This document shows positions 1 to 6,346 of a DNA stretch of 6,608 bases, piece by piece. The notes beneath the pieces were generated by a model. The model was not told the DNA's origin. It was given only the letters and a program-made list of their open reading frames with translations, and did not search any database. Position 1 is the stretch's first letter, and each line of letters begins with the position of its first letter. The DNA lies in NCBI GenBank assembly GCA_024642325.1, contig JAHEBI010000142.1:1-6608 (forward strand), written 5' to 3'. The stretch comes from Eudoraea sp. (GTDB taxonomy: Bacteria > Bacteroidota > Bacteroidia > Flavobacteriales > Flavobacteriaceae). The translations under genes and the position numbers were made by a program.

Positions 1-521
1 CAAAACATTGGGATCTATCCAGATCCAATGTACTTGCATTCAGAAGCTTTTTCGGTATTGCCGTACCCTACGGAAACGCTAATAGTGTTCCATTTGTTCG
101 AAGTTATTTTGCAGGTGGGTCTAATGATAACAGAGCTTGGTTCCCCTATTCTTTAGGGCCAGGATCCACTGATAACATTAATGATTTTAATGAGGCAAAC
201 ATGAAAATAGCCCTTAATTTGGAGTATCGGTTTCCCATATTCGGAAATATAAAGGGTGCTGTATTTGCTGATGCGGGCAATATTTGGAATGTCTGGGACA
301 ATGTACAGGAACCTGCCGCTATATTTAAGGGTTTTGAATCTTTTTCCGAAATAGCCCTTGGCTCTGGAATGGGGATAAGGTATGACTTCACTTATTTTGT
401 ATTGCGCCTGGATATGGGCTTTAAAACCTATAATCCAGCTGAATTACAAGGCCAAAGATGGTTTAGAGACTATAATTTTGCAAACTCTGTAATTCAAATT
501 GGTATAAATTATCCTTTTTAG
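1..521 (+). CDS. BamA/TamA-like Omp85 outer-membrane barrel protein, C-terminal part (5' truncated by window)
   Basis: The reading frame is open from base 3 and encodes the last 172 residues of a larger protein; the true start lies upstream, so the internal ATG at 201 is not the start. What is visible is the C-terminal half of an Omp85-type beta-barrel: a glycine-rich segment FAGGSNDNRAW followed shortly by LGPGS, which corresponds to the conserved L6 loop (VRGF in E. coli BamA), then alternating amphipathic strands, the motif GAVFADAGNIW (the F-x-D-x-G-x motif common in this superfamily), a strand with GSGMGIRYD, and a terminal strand ending in phenylalanine, the usual barrel insertion signal. 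Proteins of this family insert or export proteins across the outer membrane. In Bacteroidota the TamA-like member is a lipoprotein called TamL; whether this is TamL or BamA cannot be decided without the N-terminal POTRA region. Family assignment is firm, the subtype is inferred. Confidence 0.85.
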   Translation, partial: KHWDLSRSNVLAFRSFFGIAVPYGNANSVPFVRSYFAGGSNDNRAWFPYSLGPGSTDNINDFNEANMKIALNLEYRFPIFGNIKGAVFADAGNIWNVWDNVQEPAAIFKGFESFSEIALGSGMGIRYDFTYFVLRLDMGFKTYNPAELQGQRWFRDYNFANSVIQIGINYPF

Positions 522-538
522 ACCTTTAATTATTTTAC

Positions 539-546
539 TACATTTG
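539..546 (+). promoter_or_regulatory. candidate fbaA promoter, -7 box
   Basis: TACATTTG matches the Bacteroidota -7 consensus TAnnTTTG exactly. It lies in the 60-bp spacer between the barrel gene and fbaA and would place the transcript start near 553, giving a leader of roughly 30 nt. The expected -33 element is only a T-run at about 515-519, so the promoter is plausible but not strong on sequence alone. It would let fbaA-accD be transcribed independently of the upstream gene. Confidence 0.45.
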
Positions 547-581
547 CCACAATTCATAAAAATCTAACTGACTACAAAATT

Positions 582-1649
582 ATGTCTCATTCTATAAAAC
601 CAGGAGTTGCTACAGGTGACGAAGTTCAGCATATTTTTAATTACGCCAAGGAAAATGGATTTGCCCTTCCGGCGGTCAATGTAACAGGCTCAAATACGAT
701 TAATGGAGTATTGGAAACTGCAGCTGCTTTAAATTCTCCTGTGATTATTCAATTTTCAAATGGTGGTGCACAGTTTAATGCAGGCAAAGGCATGTCCAAT
801 GAAGGTCAGCTTGCCGCCATACAAGGTGCCATCGCAGGAGCAAAACATGTACATCAGTTAGCTGAAGCTTACGGAGCCACTGTTATTCTACATACAGATC
901 ATTGCGCTAAAAAGTTATTGCCCTGGATAGATGGGCTGTTGGACGCAAGTGAAAAACATTTTGCAGCGACAGGCAAATCCCTTTTTAGCTCTCATATGAT
1001 AGATTTATCTGAAGAACCAATTGAAGAGAATATTACCATTTGTAAGGGATACCTTGAAAGGATGAGCAAAATGGATATGACTCTGGAAATTGAATTGGGC
1101 ATTACGGGAGGTGAAGAAGATGGCGTGGATAATTCAGATGTTGATGATTCAAAATTATATACCCAACCCGAAGAAGTGGCTTATGCATATGAAGAATTGT
1201 CTAAAATCAGCCCAAGATTTACCATTGCTGCGGCCTTTGGAAACGTTCATGGCGTGTACAAACCTGGAAATGTGAAGTTAACTCCTAAAATTCTCAGGAA
1301 TTCACAAGTACATATTACTGAAAAATACGGTGTTGAGCACAATCATATAGATTTTGTTTTTCATGGTGGCTCCGGATCAACCGTGGAGGAAATTAGGGAA
1401 GCAATTGGGTATGGAGTCATAAAGATGAATATTGACACCGATTTACAATATGCTTTCATGGCTGGAGTCCGGGATTACATCCAGGGAAATTCGGCTTATT
1501 TACAATCACAGATCGGGAATCCGGATGGGGACGATCAACCGAATAAAAAATACTACGACCCAAGAGTTTGGCTTCGCGAAGGGGAAAAGACCTTTATCGA
1601 CAGATTAAAAAAAGCTTTTGAAGATCTAAACAATATTAATACCTTGTAG
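582..1649 (+). CDS. fbaA: class II fructose-1,6-bisphosphate aldolase
   Basis: A cytosolic, zinc-dependent enzyme that reversibly splits fructose-1,6-bisphosphate into dihydroxyacetone phosphate and glyceraldehyde-3-phosphate in glycolysis and gluconeogenesis. The 355-residue product is close to the E. coli FbaA length (359) and is collinear with it with an offset of about three residues. Visible landmarks are HTDHCAKKLLPW with Asp106 (catalytic proton donor/acceptor) and zinc ligand His107, LEIELGITGGEEDGVDN with Glu171 and the active-site loop Glu178-Glu179, zinc ligand His223 in FGNVHGVYKPGN, zinc ligand His261 in FHGGSGS, and the phosphate/substrate-binding NID at 283-285. The C-terminal NPDGDDQPNKKYYDPRVW block is typical of the class IIA subgroup. 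All catalytic residues are present, so the enzyme should be active. The ATG at 582 has no Shine-Dalgarno sequence, which is normal for this phylum. accD follows after 28 bp, suggesting co-transcription. Confidence 0.97.
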   Translation: MSHSIKPGVATGDEVQHIFNYAKENGFALPAVNVTGSNTINGVLETAAALNSPVIIQFSNGGAQFNAGKGMSNEGQLAAIQGAIAGAKHVHQLAEAYGATVILHTDHCAKKLLPWIDGLLDASEKHFAATGKSLFSSHMIDLSEEPIEENITICKGYLERMSKMDMTLEIELGITGGEEDGVDNSDVDDSKLYTQPEEVAYAYEELSKISPRFTIAAAFGNVHGVYKPGNVKLTPKILRNSQVHITEKYGVEHNHIDFVFHGGSGSTVEEIREAIGYGVIKMNIDTDLQYAFMAGVRDYIQGNSAYLQSQIGNPDGDDQPNKKYYDPRVWLREGEKTFIDRLKKAFEDLNNINTL

Positions 1650-1677
1650 GTAACATATAGTATTAAAATACATTCCA

Positions 1678-2538
1678 ATGACTGCTTGGTTTAAAAGAAC
1701 AGAAAAAGGTATACAAACTGCTACGGAGCAGAAAAAAGATACGCCTAAAGGTTTATGGTATAAATCCCCAACAGGGAAGATTGTTGAATCTGAAGAATTA
1801 GCCAAAAATTTTTATGTCAGTCCTGAAGATGATTACCATGTTAGAATTGGAAGTAAAGAATATTTCGAAATTTTGTTTGATAATAACAAATTTCGTGAAT
1901 TAGACGCTAAATTATCCTCCAAGGACCCGCTGAAATTTGAGGACACCAAGAAATATTCAGACAGGTTGAAGGCTGCGCAAAAAAAGACTGGTTTAAAAGA
2001 TGCCGTAAGAACAGCTGTTGGGAAGTCACTGGGCAAAGATCTGGTAGTTTGTTGTATGGATTTTAGTTTTATAGGTGGATCAATGGGAAGTGTGGTTGGT
2101 GAAAAAATTGCACGTGGAATAGATTATTCCATTAAGAAGGGAATCCCTTTTCTTATGATATCCAAGTCGGGTGGAGCCAGAATGATGGAAGCGGCTTTGT
2201 CATTAATGCAACTAGCCAAAACATCTGCTAAATTAGCGCAGTTAGCCGAAGCCAAAATTCCATATATTTCCCTGTGTACAGACCCAACCACAGGAGGTAC
2301 GACTGCGTCCTATGCCATGTTGGGCGATATCAATATTTCTGAGCCGGGTGCATTGATAGGTTTTGCGGGACCAAGGGTTGTTAAGGAAGCTACCGGAAAG
2401 GAACTACCCAAAGGTTTTCAAACCGCAGAATTCGTTTTGGAAAATGGTTTTTTAGACTTTATTTCTCATAGAAAAGACCTGAAAAAGAATATCAATCTTT
2501 ATATAGATCTTATTCAGAACGAGGCTATCAGGGAATAA
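1678..2538 (+). CDS. accD: acetyl-CoA carboxylase carboxyltransferase subunit beta, lacking zinc-ribbon cysteines
   Basis: The beta subunit of the carboxyltransferase half of acetyl-CoA carboxylase; with AccA it transfers carboxyl from carboxybiotin on AccB to acetyl-CoA to give malonyl-CoA, the first committed step of fatty-acid synthesis, in the cytosol. The 286-residue product has the N-terminal MTAWFKR start and the crotonase-fold landmarks: FIGGSMGSVVGEKIARG (131-147), the oxyanion-hole segment SKSGGARMMEA (162-172), TDPTTGGTTASYAMLGD (201-217), SEPGALIGFAGPRVV (221-235) and the ELPKGFQ motif (242-248). In E. coli AccD an N-terminal zinc ribbon with four cysteines precedes this domain. 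Here the equivalent stretch (about residues 25-57) aligns well, but the four positions read Ser30, Thr32, Ser48 and Asp51, so no zinc site can form. The only cysteines are 125, 126 and 200. My recollection is that other flavobacterial AccD proteins share this, so it is probably a clade trait. No alaA or accA partner is in view. It probably shares a transcript with fbaA. Confidence 0.96.
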   Translation: MTAWFKRTEKGIQTATEQKKDTPKGLWYKSPTGKIVESEELAKNFYVSPEDDYHVRIGSKEYFEILFDNNKFRELDAKLSSKDPLKFEDTKKYSDRLKAAQKKTGLKDAVRTAVGKSLGKDLVVCCMDFSFIGGSMGSVVGEKIARGIDYSIKKGIPFLMISKSGGARMMEAALSLMQLAKTSAKLAQLAEAKIPYISLCTDPTTGGTTASYAMLGDINISEPGALIGFAGPRVVKEATGKELPKGFQTAEFVLENGFLDFISHRKDLKKNINLYIDLIQNEAIRE

Positions 2539-2567
2539 AAAAGCCCCGTACTTATTAAGCCAGGGCT
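2536..2567 (-). terminator. intrinsic terminator of the lipoprotein gene (convergent with accD)
   Basis: Read on the minus strand, AGCCCTG and CGGGGCT form a 7-bp stem (one G-U pair) around a 12-nt loop, followed at once by a run of six T. It lies 25 bp past the lipoprotein stop codon. On the plus strand the same stem has a C-A mismatch and is followed by AATAATC instead of a T-run, so it serves the minus-strand gene much better than accD. Its T-run touches the accD stop codon. Confidence 0.75.
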
Positions 2568-2591
2568 AATAATCAACTAATTATAGGTTTT

Positions 2592-3452
2592 TTAGTTCTT
2601 AAACCTTCTTAAAAATATTTCCTCCGTTTCTCCATCAGGATAGGTAAGAACAGCTTTGGCATCACAACTTCCGTCACCAAAATCCAGGCTCGCCGTTGCA
2701 TCATTTCGTGAAATTTCCAGAATTCCGCTCACCAGGAATCTACAAGATAATTCTCTTCTTAGCGGGCTTATAGTTTCTTTTATAAATACGTTATTCAATT
2801 TCCCAATGTATGTGCCTTTTCCTGTGATGAGAAAAACATTATCGCCCCAGAATCCGCTTCCATAACCTTCAATCCATTCTCTGGTCCTGTTTCCGGTAAA
2901 ACTCGCCGAATTCCCATCGGGCCATTCCCCTGTAAAATTTGCAAGCGCATCAGACTGTGGATTTCCATTTTCATTTGAACGCATACGCTGAACCGTCGCA
3001 CTTCCGGCAACTGATACCCCATTAAATGTAAAATTGTCAAGCGATAAACTAAGAGTCTTTTTGTCCATTTCCATATCCATAAGATAACTTAGTTTAATGA
3101 TCCCACTCAATAAATTCCCATTGGGCAATTCACATCCCTCTCCAAAATCAATAGTTTTTAATTTACTGGCACCAGTCACCACGGTGGTAACAGTTGCACA
3201 ATCAGGCAAATAATCAGAAGTGTAAAAGTTTTTGGTAGTACTAAGGATTTCATCTGTAGCGTAAACATCTTCTCCAATGTTTATAATTTCCTCAGATATT
3301 GATTCAGACTCATCACTAGCTTTAAGTTGCGCCAAATCAAAGGTTTGTGTTTCTTTGATTTCAGGAGATTCATCTTTGTTACAGGAAACAACTAACGTAA
3401 TTGCCAGGAGGAATAATCCTTTAAAATTCAATTTTTTTAAACAATTTTTCAT
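2592..3452 (-). CDS. uncharacterised, probably surface-exposed lipoprotein
   Basis: I do not recognise a named family. The 286-residue product begins with a lysine-containing n-region and hydrophobic stretch (residues 11-22) ending in a lipobox LVVSC, so signal peptidase II should cleave before Cys24. The mature start, CNKDESPE, has a lysine followed by acidic residues, resembling the lipoprotein export signal that sends Bacteroidota lipoproteins to the cell surface. A Ser/Glu/Asp-rich linker (about 26-80) follows, then a beta-rich region. Two similar blocks are seen: KTIDFGEGC (99-107) and ASLDFGDGSC (254-263), each preceded by another cysteine (85 and 237), suggesting two disulfides or a duplicated module. 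Between them is a Trp/Gly-rich segment (about 175-215) containing WPDGNSASFTGNRTREW. No catalytic motif is evident. The gene stands alone, convergent to accD and divergent from rpsO, with its own terminator. The ATG chosen gives an intact signal peptide. Confidence 0.85.
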   Translation of the reverse strand: MKNCLKKLNFKGLFLLAITLVVSCNKDESPEIKETQTFDLAQLKASDESESISEEIINIGEDVYATDEILSTTKNFYTSDYLPDCATVTTVVTGASKLKTIDFGEGCELPNGNLLSGIIKLSYLMDMEMDKKTLSLSLDNFTFNGVSVAGSATVQRMRSNENGNPQSDALANFTGEWPDGNSASFTGNRTREWIEGYGSGFWGDNVFLITGKGTYIGKLNNVFIKETISPLRRELSCRFLVSGILEISRNDATASLDFGDGSCDAKAVLTYPDGETEEIFLRRFKN

Positions 3453-3533
3453 GTTATCATTTTTTTATATTACTCAACTTTGACCCCTGTTAGTCATAAA
3501 GGTTTAATTGCATTTCAAAAATCATAAATGAGA

Positions 3534-3564
3534 TGTGCTTTATCTAAATTTATTACTATCTTTG
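3534..3564 (+). promoter_or_regulatory. rpsO promoter
   Basis: TATCTTTG at 3557-3564 is an exact match to the Bacteroidota -7 consensus TAnnTTTG. A weak -33 candidate (GTG within TGTGCTTT, about 3534-3541) lies at about the right distance. The transcript start would fall near 3571, giving a leader of about 47 nt. The spacer is shared with the divergent lipoprotein gene, for which I found no convincing promoter box. Confidence 0.65.
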
Positions 3565-3569
3565 CGCTC

Positions 3570-3584
3570 GATTGAAAATCAATC
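3570..3584 (+). promoter_or_regulatory. perfect hairpin at the predicted 5' end of the rpsO leader
   Basis: GATTGA and TCAATC form a perfect 6-bp inverted repeat around a 3-nt AAA loop, starting 5 bp after the -7 box, which places it at or overlapping the predicted transcript start. In RNA it could be a 5'-end stabilising hairpin or part of an autoregulatory site; in DNA it could be an operator half-site pair. The repeat is certain, the role is inferred. Confidence 0.4.
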
Positions 3585-3617
3585 AGATACATAAAAATCA
3601 TTTAAAATAATATTGGA

Positions 3618-3887
3618 ATGTATTTAACAAAAGAAGTTAAGGCAGAAATTTTTAAAAAACACGGTGGTTCAGAAGGTAATACAGGTTCCGCTGAAGGTCA
3701 GATCGCATTGTTCACGCATCGGATAAATCATTTGACCGGACATTTAAAAAGCAACCATAAGGATTATAATACAGAAAGATCCCTGGTAAGACTTGTGGGT
3801 AAAAGGAGAAGTTTACTGGATTATCTGAAGAAAAAGGACATTGAAAAATACCGTGACCTTATTAAAGAATTGAACATTAGAAAATAA
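3618..3887 (+). CDS. rpsO: 30S ribosomal protein S15 (uS15)
   Basis: A primary 16S rRNA-binding protein of the small subunit platform that binds the central-domain three-way junction and starts assembly of that domain. The 89-residue product has exactly the E. coli length and aligns end to end. Landmarks are TGSAEGQIALFTHRINHLTGHL (22-43 region), the rRNA-contacting His42 and Asp49, Thr52 in place of the E. coli Ser52, and the basic helix LVGKRRSLLDYLKKKD (59-74). The four-helix layout is intact. The start at 3618 gives the standard MYLTKEVK N-terminus and has no Shine-Dalgarno sequence. It is transcribed from its own promoter, ends in an intrinsic terminator, and is followed by pnp, as in E. 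coli and many other bacteria. S15 represses its own translation in several bacteria; the leader hairpin here is a candidate but unproven site. Confidence 0.98.
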   Translation: MYLTKEVKAEIFKKHGGSEGNTGSAEGQIALFTHRINHLTGHLKSNHKDYNTERSLVRLVGKRRSLLDYLKKKDIEKYRDLIKELNIRK

Positions 3888-3890
3888 TAT

Positions 3891-3918
3891 AAGGGGGAGG
3901 CATTGCTTCCCCTTTTTT
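3891..3918 (+). terminator. intrinsic terminator after rpsO
   Basis: GGGGAGGC (3894-3901) and GCTTCCCC (3905-3912) form an 8-bp stem with one G-U pair and a 3-nt loop, followed by six T. It begins only 4 bp after the rpsO stop codon. It should separate most rpsO transcripts from pnp; any pnp expression from the rpsO promoter would depend on read-through. Confidence 0.9.
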
Positions 3919-4072
3919 ATAAACAAAAGTCCCTGAATTTAGGGCAAACACAAAAAGCTTACACATAGTTTTTCATTGGTCAACAACACAACAACACAAC
4001 TCAGACCGTCTATGTAAGACGGTTGACCATTGTTTAACAGCCTGATGAAGATTCAGGTTCTAATTAAAATTT
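3919..4072 (+). promoter_or_regulatory. structured pnp leader region
   Basis: This 154-bp spacer contains nested inverted repeats. An outer stem pairs TGGTCAAC (3977-3984) with GTTGACCA (4022-4029), extendable to 11 positions with one mismatch (3974-4032). Inside lie an unstructured A/C-only run (3981-4000, repeats of CAACA) and an inner hairpin ACCGTCT/AGACGGT (4005-4011 and 4017-4023) with a 5-nt loop. A further hairpin, CCTGA/TCAGG (4041-4045 and 4053-4057), ends 15 nt before the pnp start. A small CCCT/AGGG hairpin sits at 3931-3944. No exact TAnnTTTG box is present; TAGTTTTT at 3966-3973 is the nearest match. In E. coli the pnp leader is a hairpin used for autoregulation by RNase III and PNPase; a similar role here is inferred from position and structure only. 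Confidence 0.55.
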
Positions 4073-6292
4073 ATGATTCCAAAAACATTTAGAGAGGTCA
4101 TTGACCTCGGTGATGGTAGAGAGATTTCTATCGAAACCGGAAAACTTGCAAAACAGGCCCATGGTTCTGTTGTTGTACAATCTGGAAACTGTATGCTACT
4201 GTGTACGGTAGTTTCCAATTACAAACAAAGTGATGTAGATTTTCTTCCCTTGACGGTAGATTACAGAGAAAAATTTGCGGCTTCAGTCCGTTATCCGGGT
4301 GGCTTTTTCAAAAGAGAGGCCAGGCCAAGTGACGGAGAAGTATTGACCATGCGACTGGTAGATCGCGTTTTGAGACCATTATTCCCAAAAGATTATCATT
4401 CTGAGACTCAGGTGATGATACAGTTAATGTCTCATGATGACAACGTTATGCCAGATGCAATGGCAGGTCTTGCAGCTTCGGCAGCAATTCAACTTTCAGA
4501 CTTTCCATTTGAATGTGCAATTTCTGAAGTTCGTGTCGGAAGAGTGAATGGCAAATTTATCATTAACCCTACCAGGGCGCAATTACTTGAATCTGATATC
4601 GACATGGTCATTGGGGCATCTGAGGATTCCGTAATGATGGTTGAAGGTGAAATGGGTGAAATTTCTGAAGAAGAAATGGTTGAAGCCATCAAATTTGCTC
4701 ATGAGGCGGTAAAGGTTCAGTGTGCTGCACAGATTAAACTAGCTGAAGCATTTGGGAAAAAAGAAGTTCGTGAATACGAAACTGAAGCTGAAGACGAATC
4801 CCTGATGAAGAAAATTCACGATCTGGCATATGACAAGGTATATAAAGTAGCCAAGGCCGGTTCTTCAAAACATGAACGAAGTACAGCATTTGCAGAGATA
4901 AAAGAAGAAATTAAAGCTGCTCATTCTGAAGAGGAACTCCAGGAAATTGGGGAATTAATCAGCAAATATTACTACAAAGCTGAAAAAGCTGCCGTGAGGG
5001 ATCTTACATTAAATGAAGGTTTAAGGCTTGACGGAAGAAAGACAGATGAAATAAGACCAATTTGGTGTGAAGTGGATTATTTGCCTTCTACACATGGTTC
5101 GGCAATTTTCACAAGAGGTGAAACACAAGCTTTGGCAACTGTAACTTTGGGAACCTCCAGAGAAGCAAATCAAATAGATATGCCATCGTTTGAGGGGGAA
5201 GAAACTTTTTATTTACATTACAACTTTCCTCCTTTTTCCACAGGTGAGGCAAGGCCCATAAGAGGAACTTCCCGGAGAGAGATTGGTCATGGAAATTTAG
5301 CTCAAAGAGCATTAAAAGGAATGATCCCTGAAGATTGCCCCTATACAGTTCGCGTTGTTTCTGAGGTATTGGAAAGTAACGGTTCTTCTTCTATGGCAAC
5401 AGTTTGTTCCGGTACAATGGCATTAATGGATGCAGGAGTACAACTTAAAAAACCGGTATCGGGAATTGCAATGGGTTTAATTACAGATACAGAAACCGGC
5501 AAATATGCAGTATTATCAGATATTCTGGGCGATGAAGATCACCTGGGAGATATGGACTTTAAAGTTACCGGGACTGCCGATGGGATAACCGCTTGTCAAA
5601 TGGATATTAAAGTTAAGGGGTTGTCCTACGAAATTTTAGTAAAAGCATTGATGCAGGCTAGAGAAGGAAGACTCCATATTCTTGAGAAATTAACTGAAAC
5701 TATCGCTCAACCAAATGAAAGTGTAAAAGCACATGCACCAAAAATGGTTACGACCACCATTCCGGGTGCTTTTATAGGTGCATTGATTGGACCTGGCGGG
5801 AAAGTGATTCAGGAACTACAGAAAACAACAGGTACCACTATAGTTATAAATGAAGATCCAATTACGGAAGAAGGACTTGTGGAAATCTTAGGAACAGACC
5901 AGGCAGGTATTGATGCCGTGCTTGCCAAAATAGATTCCATTACGTTTAAACCGGAAGTGGGAAGTGTCTATGAGGTTAAGGTGATTAAACTTTTAGATTT
6001 TGGCGCTGTAGTAGAATATGTAGAAGCCCCTGGAAATGAAGTTTTACTTCATGTCTCTGAACTAGCCTGGGAAAGAACGGAGAATGTAACTGATGTTGTA
6101 AACATGGGTGATGTTTTTGATATTAAATATTTAGGAACGGACCCCAGAACCAGAAAGGAAAAAGTATCTCGTAAAGCTTTATTGCCAAAACCGGAAGGTT
6201 ATAAGGAAAGACCCCCAAGGGAAAACAGGGATCGTGATAGAGATAGAGGCAGAAACGACAGAAGCAGAGATCGCAAACCCAGAAGAGATTAA
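4073..6292 (+). CDS. pnp: polynucleotide phosphorylase
   Basis: A trimeric 3'-to-5' exoribonuclease that uses phosphate to release nucleoside diphosphates, acting in mRNA decay and quality control in the cytosol. The 739-residue product shows the full family layout: RNase PH domain 1 (about 10-145, with FFKREARPSDGE), an all-helical linker (about 150-310), RNase PH domain 2 (about 320-545), KH domain (about 555-620, GPGG loop at 573-576) and S1 domain (about 628-700). Catalytic-site residues are visible: FTRGETQA (346-353), the phosphate-binding NGSSSM (436-441), and Asp489, Asp495 and Lys497 in GDEDHLGDMDFK, matching E. coli Asp486, Asp492 and Lys494. The tail (711-739) is a low-complexity Arg/Asp-rich extension, making the protein longer than E. 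coli PNPase (711). The start gives the MIPKTFREVIDLGDGRE N-terminus and has no Shine-Dalgarno sequence. Expression may come from read-through past the rpsO terminator or an unseen promoter in the structured leader. Confidence 0.98.
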   Translation: MIPKTFREVIDLGDGREISIETGKLAKQAHGSVVVQSGNCMLLCTVVSNYKQSDVDFLPLTVDYREKFAASVRYPGGFFKREARPSDGEVLTMRLVDRVLRPLFPKDYHSETQVMIQLMSHDDNVMPDAMAGLAASAAIQLSDFPFECAISEVRVGRVNGKFIINPTRAQLLESDIDMVIGASEDSVMMVEGEMGEISEEEMVEAIKFAHEAVKVQCAAQIKLAEAFGKKEVREYETEAEDESLMKKIHDLAYDKVYKVAKAGSSKHERSTAFAEIKEEIKAAHSEEELQEIGELISKYYYKAEKAAVRDLTLNEGLRLDGRKTDEIRPIWCEVDYLPSTHGSAIFTRGETQALATVTLGTSREANQIDMPSFEGEETFYLHYNFPPFSTGEARPIRGTSRREIGHGNLAQRALKGMIPEDCPYTVRVVSEVLESNGSSSMATVCSGTMALMDAGVQLKKPVSGIAMGLITDTETGKYAVLSDILGDEDHLGDMDFKVTGTADGITACQMDIKVKGLSYEILVKALMQAREGRLHILEKLTETIAQPNESVKAHAPKMVTTTIPGAFIGALIGPGGKVIQELQKTTGTTIVINEDPITEEGLVEILGTDQAGIDAVLAKIDSITFKPEVGSVYEVKVIKLLDFGAVVEYVEAPGNEVLLHVSELAWERTENVTDVVNMGDVFDIKYLGTDPRTRKEKVSRKALLPKPEGYKERPPRENRDRDRDRGRNDRSRDRKPRRD

Positions 6293-6314
6293 TTTTTTAG
6301 CATTTAAATATTTT

Positions 6315-6342
6315 AAAACCCCTTTAAAACAGGGGTTTTTTT
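6315..6342 (+). terminator. intrinsic terminator after pnp
   Basis: AAAACCCCT (6315-6323) pairs with AGGGG and the following T-run (6331-6339), with a 7-nt loop, and the T-run continues to 6342. It lies 22 bp past the pnp stop codon and isolates pnp from rpoD. Because the stem is flanked by A-runs on the left it could also work weakly on the other strand, but no minus-strand gene ends here. Confidence 0.88.
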
Positions 6343-6346
6343 ATAC

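Noticed and set aside
146..391. Minus-strand open frame of 81 codons over the barrel gene
   Set aside because: It lies wholly opposite a strongly supported Omp85 coding frame and its translation shows no recognisable motif.
1090..1275. 61-codon plus-strand open frame inside fbaA
   Set aside because: It is an out-of-frame shadow of the aldolase, whose active-site residues in the same stretch are conserved.
1650..1677. Short palindrome GTATTAAAATAC between fbaA and accD
   Set aside because: Only 4-5 A/T-rich pairs with little loop; expected by chance, and no terminator T-run follows.
2656..3040. Open frames on both strands inside the lipoprotein gene (2656-2865 +, 2795-3040 -)
   Set aside because: They overlap a longer frame with a complete lipoprotein signal peptide and dedicated terminator; no support for separate products.
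3277..3483. 68-codon plus-strand frame across the lipoprotein start and spacer
   Set aside because: It is antisense to the signal peptide; its hydrophobic end merely reflects the complementary A/T-rich sequence.
3966..3973. TAGTTTTT as a pnp promoter -7 box
   Set aside because: It misses the final G of TAnnTTTG, has no clear -33 partner, and would start transcription inside the outer leader stem.
3981..4000. CAACA-type repeats in the pnp leader as a CRISPR-like or mobile repeat
   Set aside because: Units are only 3-8 bases with no spacers; better read as an unstructured linker within the leader.
4489..5312. Two minus-strand open frames inside pnp
   Set aside because: Both are antisense shadows of a highly conserved PNPase frame.
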